Origin: Margaritifera margaritifera
Taxonomy: Eukaryota > Mollusca > Bivalvia > Unionida > Margaritiferidae
Length of the DNA: 64,000 nucleotides
Assembly (NCBI GenBank): GCA_029931535.1
Contig: JAQPZY010001536.1
Coordinates: 2,797,001-2,861,000 of the forward strand
Reading direction: 5' to 3'
Of the stretch, positions 42,868 to 55,204 are shown piece after piece (positions within the stretch are counted from its first letter, which is position 1; each line of letters starts with the position of its first letter). The notes beneath the pieces were generated by a model, which made no database searches, had not been told where the DNA came from, and saw nothing but the letters and a program-made list of their open reading frames with translations. Position numbers and translations under genes: made by a program.

Positions 42868-43472
42868 CAAATTAAGCGGAAGTCATCTGAATGGTATTCT
42901 TTGCTAACAGCAACAGTTGGTGGAATAGAACTAGCAACTGTCCTTGGCATTTGCCCGTTTGCAACAGCACATGATATTGCCAAAAGAAAGCTTAGCACGC
43001 AGCCGCAATATGTGATGTTACCATGCCTGTGGGGTACATTATTTGAACCTGTTATCAGAAGATATGTTGAGATCACCATGAGTGAAAAATTACTTGGAAA
43101 CGATATTTGCATTCAAACCTTGATAGTTTTAGATACAGTCTAGACGAATACATCGTTAACGGCAACAAAATTCTGCTATTAGAATTCAAGTGTCTTTTTA
43201 CCAGATACGTCAACAAGTTGCCAAATTACTATCTGCCGCAAGTGCTATCAGGTCTTGAAGTCTCAGCTGTGTCTTCATATGGTCTGCTTGTTCATACAAT
43301 TTTTTGTAAGTGCTCGCTGGAGCAATTTGGAATTTATCCTGAGTACCACAGGAAATTTCGTAATAGAGACTACTGCCACTATAACAAAGATCCACTAGCG
43401 ATTGGCATTATTGGATACTTTAGCACGGACACCAAATATGACTGCAGCAATAGCAACACTGACAGCAAATAA
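42868..43472 (+). pseudogene. YqaJ/alkaline-exonuclease-like nuclease relic
   Basis: First frame (to 43143): EWYSLLTATVGGIELATVLG, CPFATAHDIAKRKLS, WGTLFEPVIRRYVEITMS and GNDICIQ. After a shift, the second (43107-43472): RYSLDEYIV, ILLLEFKCLFTRY, LPNYYLPQVLSGLEVSAVSS and FCKCSLEQFG. The LEFKC block is the ExK half of the PD-(D/E)xK site and PQVLSG carries the downstream Gln of YqaJ/lambda-exonuclease enzymes. Such 5'-3' exonucleases work in viral recombination. Broken by at least one shift. Confidence 0.7.
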
Positions 43473-43689
43473 GTTGACCTTGGAGAGACTAACCAGACTG
43501 AATTGTTATCATACATGAAGACATATATGCATAGAGAGCATGATTGCATTACTACTGACATTCAAAATCAACCACTCTGGCAGGATTTAATCTGTTTTAA
43601 TATTTTTGTGTACGTGATGTAAGCGTATTTGCACATGGTCATCTTATTTTGAATTTTTGGTTCTTGCTTTCAACAACAAGCATGAGCTG

Positions 43690-43933
43690 TAATGCCAACG
43701 CCAGCTATAATCAGAAGAAAAGGATTTAAGAAAGCACCTGCACTGGCAACTGCGGCCGCACCGATCGCCAACGATACAGCTTACAAGTAAAACAGCAGTC
43801 GCTTGTAATGCCTTTATGACTTCTTAAAACACTAAGCTCGTTTGTAATAGGTGCGATCATACGCAATAAGCTCATCGCGCGTTTCCTTGTCAAGATGATT
43901 GCTAATGTGATCAAAGTCCATGACATCTTTCAT
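43690..43933 (-). pseudogene. Small hydrophobic protein relic
   Basis: Minus strand begins MKDVMDFDHISNHLDKETRD, breaks by stops/shift, then reads VSLAIGAAAVASAGAFLNPF followed by LLIIAGVGITAH, a long hydrophobic segment. Could be a membrane-active minor virion protein; unrecognised. Confidence 0.4.
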
Positions 43934-43947
43934 CTTATATAATAACG

Positions 43948-44683
43948 CTAGCCAATTATTGTTTCGTCAATTATTGTTTCGCCCTCTGGTTGTATCTCTT
44001 GTTCTGGAACAAAAGGTTCATCACGTGGAAATTCCGCAGCAAGCCTTTTCTTGATATTTGCAGAAAAAGTCGCGGATTGCACAGCGTGACAGCTAATGTT
44101 GCCAACATATACTTTTGGATCTGGTTTGAGTTCTTTTTTCTGCTCATTTGTAGGCTCATGTTCATTAAAGTAGCTGCTAGGTATTTTTGAGATGGAAAAT
44201 AGCTGGGATTAAGTCCTGCAAGAACCTTTTGTGGAGATAGTAAATCTCTCTTAAAGGAATCGGATCTCTGCTCTTCTTATAAAGGTTATAGATTTTTTTA
44301 GCTATTTTGTTTTCATCATCATCAGCAGCAGCAGCATTAGGTTGTGGTTACTCGGGCTCTGCTTCATGCTGTGGCTGCGTCTCTTGAACCTTTGGTTCTT
44401 CTGTTTAAGGCTGCGGCTTTTCTGTCTCAGGTTGAGGCTGCTCTGGCTATGGTTATGGTTGGGGCTCAGTTTCTGATTGTGGTTGTTCTGATTCAGGCTC
44501 AGGTTGTGGCTGTGGATCTTTTATATCAGGAAGCGCCATCACTTGCAGAATCGTTTCTACGACATCATAATCCAAACCAAACTCTCTGTAAAAGTATCGC
44601 TTGTCGACTTGATCCGGAAGTCTTTCCTCGTTTTTAAAGCTTTTTTTGACAGATTTTATTTTATATGCATGCATAGTCAGCAA
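43948..44683 (-). pseudogene. Pro/Glu/Gln-rich protein relic
   Basis: N-terminus MLTMHAYKIKSVKKSFKNEE and KRYFYREFGLDYDVVETILQ is followed by a low-complexity QPQPEPESEQPQSETEPQP stretch with stops, then KVYVGNISCHAVQSATFSAN and a C-terminal tail. Similar architecture (helical part, Pro/Gln linker, C-terminal part) is seen at 61510-62100 in the third element. Confidence 0.45.
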
Positions 44684-45091
44684 CTTTTCTTTCTTTTTCT
44701 TTCACTTTTTTAGGCTTTATTTTTTGGGTTAGATTCGTTATTTGTAAGTTATCAACACTCCGCTCATTTAGTATGATTTTAAAGAACACTCCTATGTTTT
44801 TAGCCCCGCTGGTCAATTCCTTGTCATTGCAGAACGTTTTTAGCTTGTCATATTTGTTCGGAAAGTCCCGCAACTGTGGCTCTCTCATATGAGTTGCAGA
44901 ACAAAGATTTAGTATGGGATCGTCTATTTTTACGCTTTCTGGATCCACCAAATACTTTTATACAGTTGTTTGTTTTCACCAATTTTGTCATCAGACATCT
45001 TTGTTCACACGTCATCAAAACCCATGCCCTCGTGTTTTTCTTTACACAACAGCGTTTTAAATTCGTGTGCAATTTTCACGAATTCTGACAT
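44661..45091 (-). pseudogene. Unrecognised protein relic
   Basis: Start MSEFVKIAHEFKTLLCKEKH near 45091; stops follow; continues as KIDDPILNLCSATHMREPQL and NKYDKLKTFCNDKELTSGAK. No family recognised. Confidence 0.35.
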
Positions 45092-45109
45092 ATTATATAA
45101 GCTGTTTAC

Positions 45110-46357
45110 ACAAGATCATCTAGCGTAAAAATCTGAAAATAAGCCAGACCGGGATTGATTGGCATTTCAGAAACGCAATATAATCTGTAGAGGCGATATT
45201 TTGTCGCGCCAAGGATTGTAATATCAAACGTAGCCAAAAGTGACCCGAAAGTGACCGTACTTGTATAAAGCGTGGTCCAGTTAGCTATGTCATTGGACGC
45301 TTCAAGACGCCAATTATTGATGTATTAAGCTGTAGCTGTTCTGCCTCCATGTTGAAAGCGGCACATAGGAGCTGCCACAGAACAATCGATTCTGATCCAA
45401 AAATTATTATAAATGACAGCTGTAGCCCATTCGCTCGTAGATATGTGGTCAATAAAAGTCAGATGCACTGTATAGGCTGCTGAATATTCCGATGATGCAG
45501 AGGCTAAAAATTCGCTGAGATTATCAAAATTGGACGACAGCGATGGAATATGCCCAATCGTATTTTTTATTCGCTTGCAATCCACATATAATTTTTTGAT
45601 CACATCTGTATTATCTGTAGGAACACCTAGATGTTTAATTTGTGCTGACGTTACATTGACTCCAGCGCTAGAAGCTTCAAACATAACTGAGTTGACAATG
45701 TTGGTAATATTAAAACCTTCTGGCGCTTTAATAATGATTGGACTATAAGATGCCTCAGAAGATGTTTAAACAAAAATTCGCCTTGTCTGCGAACAATAAA
45801 AAAAGACTCAAAATGATTTGCCCACATGAATATCTGAAATCATACCAATATTTCTATTGGCGGGCAGAAGTTGGCGCGTTAACCAAAATGACGCCATCAG
45901 CAATAAGGTTTGTATCTGCATACTTTTTGGTGGCCACATCTGTTTCAGTTTCTGGCGCGGCAAAGTTTGTCAGTTTTTTTTAGAATTCATGTCGATGTCA
46001 CAAGTCATAGCTCAACCATAGCGGCAAAACATAGGGCGCTGACATGAACATTTCATTGCCAGTGATTACTGATGCCAAGTTTTGTAAAACTGAAAGTAAG
46101 CGTACTCGAGGAAAATTTTGTATTGGCAACAATACTTTGGCATTTGCGTACTTATCTGCGTATTGTTTATTAGCTGCATCAGGGTTATCTGCTTCTGTAG
46201 CCACATTTGTAATCTTTTGCGAAGAGATGTTTAGCGGGCCAGTCATCGTGTCGCCAGTTTTTAGCAAGCGCTTGTTGAGTTCTTCATTAGAACTAGTTGA
46301 TGTTGTGCTCCATTCTGCACTGCCAATAACTGTGCCAAAAGCTGTATAATGACTCAT
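45110..46357 (-). pseudogene. Phage-tail-fibre-like protein relic
   Basis: Starts at ATG 46357. Three copies of a phage fibre repeat: KITNVATEADNPDAANKQYA, then KLTNFAAPETETDVATKKYA (near 45960) and QIKHLGVPTDNTDVIKKLYV (near 45630), each followed by D. The first is preceded by LLKTGDTMTGPLNISS. This is the repeat of T4-like short/long tail fibres, expected in trimeric beta-helical spikes. The last part (SSEYSAAYTVHLTFIDHIST onward) may be the receptor-binding head. At least two stops. ATG lies close to the ATPase start, head to head. Confidence 0.75.
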
Positions 46358-46380
46358 TATATATACTCTGCTTATAACAA

Positions 46381-46998
46381 ATGCGCATCATCAACTTTTA
46401 TTACAAAAATATCAAGAAATCCAGACATAATTTCTTGTTTCCACATTGCCACTATACGATCTTTGGTCCAACGGACCGTGGAAAAACAAACTTGCTTTTG
46501 AATGTGCTGCTAAATAAAAAACATAACTATGTCAAGGTAAGAATGTATACGCTTAATCCTGGCCAAGATAAGTACAAAACACTTATCGACTTTGATGAAG
46601 CCGTTAGCAGCTCTGATGCCGCGCAAAGAACCTTTACAATATTAGAACCTGAGGAAATAACGCCTTAGAACAGCTTGATGGCAACAAAGGTTATCTAATA
46701 GTTTTTTATGATAATATGAATAAGATTAAAGAATAATTTTCTCTGTTACGAAACAAACTCTCTGCAGTTCTATTTACCAACGCAATCTTACTACGATGTG
46801 CCAAAATACATCCGCCGCAACACTGGCTTTTGTTTTGTTTTCAGGTCTGGACAATCGCGACATAGATTCTATTGCGCTCATCATTGTTGTGACATTGACG
46901 CTACTAAAGTTAAGCAGTGTTATCATGAAGCTCTAGGCAGCTACAAACATGATTTTATGACCTTTCACAGAGATGCAGAATACGTTCCTGAAATGTAA
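46381..46998 (+). pseudogene. Packaging ATPase relic (FtsK/HerA type)
   Basis: Walker A region YTIFGPTDRGKTNLLLNVLL, then RTFTILEPEEITP; after a stop and shift GYLIVFYDNMNK stands at the Walker B position, and VPKYIRRNTGFCFVFRSGQ and DFMTFHRDAEYVPEM form the C-terminal part. Same order as the 62640-63300 relic. Several breaks. Confidence 0.72.
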
Positions 46999-47024
46999 TA
47001 TTTTATGCAAATACTTTCTATTCA

Positions 47025-47466
47025 ATGCCATTTGCACGAATGGATACGCAAGCAGATAAAGCTGAAATTAAGTGCAAGCATGCAGATCAGCGACAGCAAT
47101 TACGTGGTCGCGTTCCTGCAGAAAAAATTGGCGAACATGAATTTCAGCGTGATGTAGCACAACACTTGCCCAAGCCAATAACAAAAAAACAAAGACTGCG
47201 ACAGCGCACAATACTAAGCATGATTTGCTTATCAAAGGTCTTGAAGAACAACAAGAAGCAATACCTAAGAGTCAAGCAGCGTAAGAGAATGCATTAATAC
47301 AACATTCTGAGATATTGTCTCCAGGAGTTTCTGCGTTAGAAAAGATGTCTGATAATAGAATGGACATTATTAGGAGGGTACAAGATGAAGTCATAGACCT
47401 ATTATCTAAGTATGAGGTCCTATTAAGACAACCGCCAACTGAGGCCATACTTAGATACTTAGTTTA
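47025..47466 (+). pseudogene. Unrecognised charged protein relic
   Basis: N-terminal MPFARMDTQADKAEIKCKHA, then in another frame LLIKGLEEQQEAIPKSQAA, a stop, and LIQHSEILSPGVSALEKMSD, RMDIIRRVQDEVIDLLSKYE ending LRYLV. Helical. Located between ATPase and protease, where Polintons often keep virion proteins. Confidence 0.4.
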
Positions 47467-47529
47467 ATAGAGAATGGGGGAAAAGACAAAAAGAGGTGCT
47501 GGTGGTAAAAAAAGAGAGCGCAGGGATTA

Positions 47530-47895
47530 CAGTACCACGGAACACAGCGACGCTAAGCAATTTTGACACTGAGAAAGCGCTTAAAGATATAAAATCATGT
47601 CGATATGTCTTTTCCAAAGAGAGAATGACAGAAAAAAATCTGAGCCTAGGAAATCTGAGTTATAAACATAGATAATTATTTTGCTGAATCTGGAACACAT
47701 TGGGTTGCCGTTGTTAACATGCCGTATAGTTTGACTCGTTTGGTCTGCCTCCATATGACCCTATCAAAAAATATGTTTCTGGCGCTAAGATAGGTTGCGT
47801 TTATAACTCAACACAAATTCAGCATATGAATAGTTCAGCTTGTGGTCTTTACTATGGTTACTTTATCAGATCACGATGACAAGGAAATTCCGCAT
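47530..47895 (+). pseudogene. Adenain-like protease relic
   Basis: GTHWVAVVNMP (His), FDSFGLPPYDPIKKYVSG (Asp), YNSTQIQHMNSSACGLYYG (Gln and Cys) appear in order but in different frames. The triad is recognisable; shifts and stops make it non-coding as it stands. Confidence 0.78.
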
Positions 47896-48329
47896 TATAT
47901 ATCTTACTGGAATTTAACCAGCTGCCCAACTAGCCAATGACAATTTAGTTTTAAATAAGCTTAATAGATGAAATGACAAGTTAGCTAAAAAGATGACAAG
48001 ATAGGTTAGCAGAAGTGTGTTTTATGTAAATGCCTGATATAATGACAGCTTCGTGGTGCTTATCATGCAGAAAGAATCCGAACAGTCTGGAAGAAACTTT
48101 ATCTCAGACTAAATATGGTCCTTCTGTAGTGAAATCAATATGTGCTGGATGCAGCACAAGAAAATATATCTAGGTTTGTTAAAGCAATTTCTGTTTGCGC
48201 TGATTCCCAACTATTATCGTCCTTAACACGTCATTTTATGTTTATTCGTTATATATGCATGCTTGCGATGACAATATTTGTATTCAAAGCAATACAATTG
48301 TTGGACACTGTTCTATTTGTAAGCGTATA

Positions 48330-48722
48330 AAATATATGGTAGTACTCTTGACCTTCATACGCTCATTGGAAAACTTCCTAAGCCAAAAGGCGGCTGGACT
48401 CTGCCAGAACATCAGTATATTGGTCAGAGGAATCCTTTGGATAAACAAATGATCAACCGCTTCCTGGCTAACAACCCTACTACCAAGTAGATGCCAACAA
48501 TGCGGCATGACATTTGCTACAGATATCATTCAGAAGAAAAAACGACTATGACAAAATTATGCTTGATGAGTTAGCCGCGATAAAACCAAAAGGGATGCTA
48601 GAATATATTGACAGAGCTTTTGTCAGAGGCGCCATCGGACTCAAATATAAACTTGGCGTTGACACCAAACCAGCGTCTAAAGGTCGTCAAACAAAAAACA
48701 AAAGCCAGCAAACCAGTGGCTA
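48330..48722 (+). pseudogene. Phospholipase-A2-like (parvovirus VP1u type) domain relic
   Basis: Calcium-loop-like LPEHQYIGQRNPLDKQ, then DANNAA and MRHDICYRYHSEEK carrying the His-Asp catalytic pair with following Tyr, then DYDKIMLDELAAI. Order and spacing match the parvoviral PLA2 domain (YxGxxNxLD ... HDxxY ... D..M...L), which breaches endosomal membrane in that family. Downstream YIDRAFVRGAIGLKYKLGVD is unassigned. One or two single-base shifts interrupt it. Confidence 0.6.
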
Positions 48723-49075
48723 AAAAAAGCCAGCCAAGATGATATAATAGCAGAAGAATTAAACAAACCAGCAAGAAAACGTTTTCCTAGGCGCAGAGTT
48801 GTTGCTAATGGTGTTAATGACATCTGGTCTGCTGATCTTGTAGACATGTACAAATATTCCAGAAATAATGGCGACGTCAAATACCTGTTAAATGTCATTG
48901 ATGTTTTAGCAAGTATGCATAGCGCTTGCCAATAAAACATAAAACTGGTGCAGCTATCAGAGACGCATTTGGTCTGTCTGGTTATGATAACAAGAGCTAT
49001 ATTCTGGATGATGGCGTAAGCACACCCGCTAATGGACATTATAGGAACAAGGGAGAAGATGTCATCTTAGAGAGT
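48720..49075 (+). pseudogene. rve integrase relic, N-terminal part
   Basis: KRFPRRRVVANGVNDIWSAD, LVDMYKYSRNNGDVKYLLNV and IDVLA carry the first catalytic Asp and the following strands; IKHKTGAAIRDAFGL follows after a shift. The second Asp and Glu are not found, so the gene is truncated near 49075. Confidence 0.8.
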
Positions 49076-49079
49076 AGTA

Positions 49080-52020
49080 GCTGATGTACCTGCGTCAGAC
49101 ATTTTGATGAGCTGGGTCTGATTAGATTAACATATAAAATTAACAACAAAACAAAACAAAGTACATGAAAACATGATGAGGCTTACACAAAGCTGAAAGA
49201 GTACCAATCATCCCTAATAGGCGAATAGGATATTTATTTCTTTGGCCGCTGCAACAAAATAAGATGGAACGGCGGTTAACACCAAGAGAACTTTGAGCTT
49301 GGTAAAAAGAACTAAATATTTCCAGGTAGCTTGTTTCGATGTTGTTTGCTCTTTTCCTAATAGCTTTTATATTTTCGCATCTGTATCGTCCTATATAGCC
49401 AGCTTGTGACAAAAATATATATTTAAATTGAAGAAGACCATGGAGTATAAATAACGTTTCACAGCTATCGTACCCAATCACCTATCTTCTCCCATTTTTC
49501 TTGAAGCAAAACCAATGTCAAGAGATAAAAGGATCACATCAGTTTTAATTTATTGCAGGCCCAATGTATTAAGGCAGACTGTAAAATGACATTGAAAGTA
49601 TTAGCTGTGGATCAGATATCCTAAGCACTGAAAATATTCCCAAGAGATTTCAGATCCCTTTCATGAAATGACTGAAGCTAAATTAGCCATTACAAGCACG
49701 AACAAATCTATACTAGAACAAAATGCTCTGCTCTCTATATCGTTTGAAACATTCTCATTGATATTAAGGATCAATTTCGATGTGTGCCGGAGATTTGTCC
49801 AACATATTCAGCACAGCTCAGAATATTTTCTAACACTGTCAGTCTCTCAGCCTACGGTGCTTTCCATCATAGCTGATCAGGATATAAAAGTCAGTCTTGC
49901 TTAAGGCTAGATAAGAACATATGAGAAAGCACCCTCTTAAAGAGCAAATATTTATGAGGGTTTGTTTAAGAATATAAAGCATATAAGCAAAGACAGCTTA
50001 AAGGTGTCAAGTTGCATCGATGAGATTTTCCTGTCGAAAATAATATAAAGCAAAAGGAAACTCATATATGTATCAATTTATTGCTGTTACTTTTTGTTCT
50101 TGCCTTTCTATATTTTACTCAGTCTCTCTGTTTATTATTGAAGCTTTTACTTTCTAACTTAATATTTATTTACTCGATATGGTATAATATAAAGTAACTC
50201 GTACACTGTTTTTCTGTATGTATGTAGGTACGTAGGTTGGTAGGTTGATATATAGGTAATTAGGTTGGTCGGAAGGTAAATTTTGTACATGAATAAACAA
50301 AAAAAAATATAGAAAAAGAAGAAATAAAGAAATAAGACGAACGGAGGAAATAATAATATGAAAAACAGACAGAAAAGATGTTTTTTAAGCGGAATTAGAA
50401 ATGCAAATTCGCTTGTAGCCTTTGGGGATAAAGGTTTGCAATTCTAATGTCAATATCACGCTTTCCTTTTCAATAACTCAGTGAATAGATTATAGGCATT
50501 TCAGGAGATAGTGGACTACCCTAACACTCATAGAAACTTCGTTTGTAAAGCAGAGGACATAGATTATTCCTTGTGATACAGCACCTGGTCGTAACCATGA
50601 GTAAATATTTCCGTAAAATATTGCGTTCATTTAAGTTTAGACAATATTTCTCGTGTATGACCAATATGATATAGAGCAATTATTGTAGCTTCAATATTGC
50701 ATCTGAAGCCATTCTGCATGATATTGTGTGATCTAAAAGTAACTCAATACAAAATTCGCTTAGAGGAGATAAAACATGACAAGAGCCTCTGAATGGCGAA
50801 TAACGTTCAACAATTGCAAGTTGTCATTGGCTCTATTTAAGATATAAAAAAATGTACTTATTGGATTTGATGTTATTTCAATGACGCAAATCACAAACTT
50901 GAGGTATCCGTTATATTATATTTAAAACGACTCATTGAATTATTTACCTAAGTTTGCGTCCATCAGCCAATATGTTTTATATTTGTAACGTGGATAAATA
51001 ATTACTGGTCTAGCACCCTCCGTGATTTTCAATGAACTTAATTGCTTCAGACGTCACTTGTAATAGTAAGGCTTTGATTGACAGCCATGATTTTTCTCCA
51101 CAAACTTATATTACAAGCACTGTTTATCAATAAAATTAGAATATCGATGGAAAAGGCGAATTATATATTCAAAAGTTAGATGCTCTTGTTAATAAAATGT
51201 ATATAAACGGGAAATAACAAATTCTCTAATCTGTGGAGGACATCCTTTGTACCGTCATCTTCCATATTTGCCTGGTGCGCACAAATTTCCGCCGTAAAAA
51301 TGTTTGTTTCTTATTTGTATGATTTTTGGTATAATGCTATTGTTTGCTATCCATTTTGAAAACGTATTAAAATTTTAGTTTCGTATCTTTGCCCAAAGCA
51401 CATAAGTATGATTTACAGGTTGTAAGCAATTGTTTGTTCGCCGCATAACAATGATATTTTGTCCCTAAAAACAGAGACATAACATTAGTGACATGATGAT
51501 TTCAAATTCCTAATTCATGTGGTTTGGGAAAAGTATAAATATCATATATGTTTGTTGGTTACTTTAAGAAGCAAAATAAGAAAATAAAAACAATAGCAAA
51601 GAATTTTAAATCTTTTAACCGCATTTTTCTTCTTTTAGATCAATCTAACTGCACCCATATATCAGTTCATATTATGGTAGAGTGTTTAAATAGCGAAGTA
51701 ATTTAATATAAATTTTAAAAGAAAAATTTTAAACCACTTATCTGGGTGTTATTCCTGGTTCGTTGCATGCTAAGATCCATAAAAAAACAGAAAATCTACA
51801 ATATATATGGAATTTGGAAATGCTAAACATTTGCTGTTGTATATCTGACAATTAATATTATCTACTACCTTACTTCCATCTGATTGGCTTTTATTATATA
51901 AGCACATTAGCTTTAGATCAAATGCCCTCGACATCCACAGTATTATGAATATTGGCGACTTGGCGATGCAGAAATAGATAAAATGACGAGGTACACATTT
52001 TCAATAAGGCTCATAACCAG
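49080..52020. other. AT-rich stretch without supported genes
   Basis: Short ORFs (49140-49481 minus, 49668-49904 plus) lack recognisable motifs. Contains the dispersed repeat copy B. Confidence 0.5.
50310..50565. repeat. Dispersed repeat, copy B
   Basis: Counterpart of 40615-40880; shares GCTTGTAGCCTTTGGGGATA and the ATTCTAATGTCAATATCACG block. Confidence 0.75.
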
Positions 52021-52027
52021 CTGTATG

Positions 52028-52246
52028 TACCGTTATTACCCGCGAATAAACCAGGTCCAAATGCAAATAACATAGATCCTGATCTGCCGTCGCATAATGC
52101 GACTGCAGATCAGGGTCTATGTTGTTTGTTCTACTGATTAGTCTTTACAGACTGCATAGACCCAGATCTGCCGGCGCATTGTGCGACGGCAGATCTGGGT
52201 CTATGCAGTTTGCAGTTGGTATAGCATTATATACGAGTATATACGG
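52028..52246. mobile_element. Double-hairpin MITE-like element, copy 1
   Basis: Two hairpins in tandem: 52070-52121 (arms around GATCTGCCGTCGCATAATGC) and 52152-52208 (arms around AGATCTGCCGGCGCATTGTG). Imperfect terminal inverted repeats TACCG...CGCG at the left and the reverse complement of TACCGTATATACTCGTATA at the right bound a 219-bp element. Non-coding. Confidence 0.8.
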
Positions 52247-52249
52247 TAG

Positions 52250-54160
52250 TTCGAGTTACGGGCGACTGTCAAATGTTGTGCCTTTTTTGGGCAACAAAAC
52301 TCTAATGCCTAACTTCCATCAAGAGCATGTCCTCCGAAACTAAACTTATGACCTTTAGAAATATATGGCTTCTATTATTCTACATAATTCAATAATGGTA
52401 AAGCAGAAGGCATTATAGATTCTTTTTATCTATTTCAGTAATTTGATAAATTTTTCGTTCATACAGTATTATATTTCAAAGACAGAGGCATAATCAGTCA
52501 TGCCTTTCAGTCTAGAATCACTAAAATAAAAGCCTGATGTAGAGGAAACTCAATTTACAAAACAAAATTAATGCACACGCAATTCTTGATAGCTCTATAA
52601 ACAGTAAATTAAAGGGTTGCTTACTTAAGTCTCTATTCTCTAAAAAAAATAAAACTACTCAATCTGAAAAAAGTGTCTACAGCTGAGATGTTTCAGTGAA
52701 AATATCAACTGACAATTCTAGAGGATCAAACAAAGCCTCCATTGCCGCAAACGACATATCAAGAGTATTTGAAAGTAACTTAGTAAAGTCTTTTAAAAAA
52801 ATAAAACATGAAAATTCATAGCAAGGTTTCAGGTTGTCGATCATATATTTAGTCCATGATAGATATTTGTCGATTCAAACACTTATAACTCCCCTAAAAC
52901 TACCGCTATGTTTGGAATACATTGGCAGTAAAATGTTTGGAAAAACACCGTGTGTAATTCGCTTGACATAGTGAAGGTTAAATCTGACTTCCTTGCATTT
53001 AATGTTTACCAGAGGACTGCGGGATTCACACATTTTTTATATTAAATTTATGCTTACTATTCATCGCCTCCATTCGTAGGATGGGATAATGTTGATGCAA
53101 CCATTTATGAACTTATAAGGCTATTTCTTCTCCTAGAGGGTTAGGCCACTAAGTTTATCGAGCTCATACATATAATCTAATACAACTGGAACCACTATAG
53201 TTCCCGGTAAACCATATTTGTTTTCAGAGAAATGGCTGCCATAACGTTGACACTGCCATAGTTAGGTGGGAATATACTATTTTGCTGATGGAAGGTTTTG
53301 AGATGCTATACTTCCAAGCGACCTTGGTCTCGACTTAGTGATAGTATCCAGACCTCACTGCAATTTTTAGACAGACTAACTGGGCATAACAACAGAGAGA
53401 GAAACGACCTTTACAATTCTCTATTCATATAGATAATTTTACTTCAGAGAAATAAATATAACCCGCCAATTTTCATAATGCATTGTCTTTTTCACCTTTC
53501 CTCAGATTCTGATATGAGACATTGCACAAGAACCTAGTACGTAGGAGGCATTCGTGGATCTCGTTTCAAGGTTTTCTAAGATAATCTAACACGTATTTAA
53601 TATAATATCAGGTGCTTGTTACTGAAATTGAAATATTTGTATTGAAGTCTTTCCGAACAGCAGAAGCGGATCTAAAAAAAACCCAACTATATAACTGAGA
53701 ATACAACAGCGAATGATACAGTAACATTCAAAGTCACGCATGTCCCGAAATGAATGGAAGAGTATAGATAATTGTAACGCATGAATTAAGAAAGATTTAG
53801 AATTGATAGCTACATTGTCGTCAGGCTAGCTATTAGTAGCTTCCTACAATGCAGAAAGTCATTGTTTATTTTTGCCTTAGTATCTTTGTTGTTTGTTGTT
53901 GTTGCAAGTGTTATTAAGCGTCAAAAGTACTTGAATATCTGACATAAAGTCGTTGATTTCGAGGACAAAAATGTGGAAAACCACTTTAATGCAATCGTTG
54001 TTCGGAATTAGGTTACAAATGTCTTGAAAAAGGTCACGCGACTTTAACGTGAGTAAGTAGGTTTAGGTAACAGTCAAAATATTCTTACAAATCGGTTTAG
54101 AGACCTTCAGAACTTTTTATTTCCGTGTTAGAAAATTGTTGCCCCAACATTTTTGTCTCT
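52250..54160. other. No recognisable gene
   Basis: AT-rich DNA with no supportable coding region. Confidence 0.5.
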
Positions 54161-54166
54161 CTGTCA

Positions 54167-54281
<115 letters not shown>

Positions 54282-54375
54282 ATAATCCGTCAATCAAACA
54301 ATCACTTCCACTCTTTGGCAGTAAATCAAAGACTTTTAAATAAAAAAGGAATATCAAGCATTAGGTAGCCTTTGA

Positions 54376-54597
54376 TTACCGCATGCACTCGCATATAATT
54401 AGTGTCCAAATGCAAACATCATAAACCCTGATCTGGTGTCGCATAATGCGCCGGCAGATCAGGGTCTCTGCTGTTTGTTCTACTGATTAGTCCTTACAGA
54501 TTGCATAAACTCAGATCTGCCGGCACATTATGCGACGGCAGATCTGGGTTTATGCAGTTTGCAGTCGGTATTAGCTTATACGCGAGTATAATCGGTA
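54376..54597. mobile_element. Double-hairpin MITE-like element, copy 2
   Basis: Same two hairpins and linker (GTTTGTTCTACTGATTAGTC) as copy 1, with terminal inverted repeats TACCGCATGCACTCGCATATA and the reverse complement of TACCGATTATACTCGCGTAT. Confidence 0.82.
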
Positions 54598-54984
54598 AGT
54601 TGCTTGCAACGATCATGAAAGCATCTAAAGTATGAAGTGAATCAATTCGTTGATCAAATAAGTTCATTAACAAGCTTTCAAGGAGAAATGTTTTAAACTT
54701 CATGAGGACATGCAATCCATGTATTTCGATTTTATTAAGAAGAAGACTGATAAATACCAAATAATTATTAGAAATTAATACCGGACGGTATTTTACATGT
54801 AAGTTAATGTTTATAAATGGTGTGTATGTTTCAAGGTTCAGACTGAGCCATTTGTTTCAGATAATGCGGCGAAAATTGTAGGTACTAGTTATCAGAACTA
54901 ATAAAAAATGGAATCGTAATATAAGTGGACAATACTACGTCTGTTGCATTGCCGGCCAAAACGCACACGTAATTCGGTATCAGA

Positions 54985-55200
54985 CCACTAGTTAGTCACT
55001 CACTAGGTGTCTGCAAACAACATTGACTATGGACTGCCGTTGCATAATTAGTGGGCAGATCATGGTCTATGTTGTTTTCTCTACTGATTAATTCTATCAA
55101 ACTGCATATACCCATATATGCCGGCGCATTATGTGACGGCAGATCTAGGTCTGTGCATTTTGCAGTTTTATTCTACTTATAAGCGGGTATCTACTTTATG
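54985..55200. mobile_element. Double-hairpin MITE-like element, copy 3 (diverged)
   Basis: Retains both hairpin cores (GGACTGCCGTTGCATAATTA and TGCCGGCGCATTATGTGACG) and the TTTCTCTACTGATTAATTC linker; arms have accumulated mismatches. Confidence 0.75.
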
Positions 55201-55204
55201 ATTT

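Larger units (their letters stand above)
42868..49075. mobile_element. Decayed Polinton-like element (second family)
   Basis: A run of degraded reading frames: nuclease, hydrophobic protein, Pro/Glu/Gln-rich protein, fibre-like protein, packaging ATPase, adenain-like protease, PLA2-like protein and integrase. No polymerase or major capsid remnant and no TIRs found, so the element is truncated or the limits lie beyond recognition. Distinct in gene content from the 14-35 kb element. Confidence 0.82.

Noticed and set aside
49140..49904. Additional genes of the second Polinton relic
   Set aside because: The 113- and 78-codon frames show no motif and no coherent frame-shifted continuation from the integrase relic.
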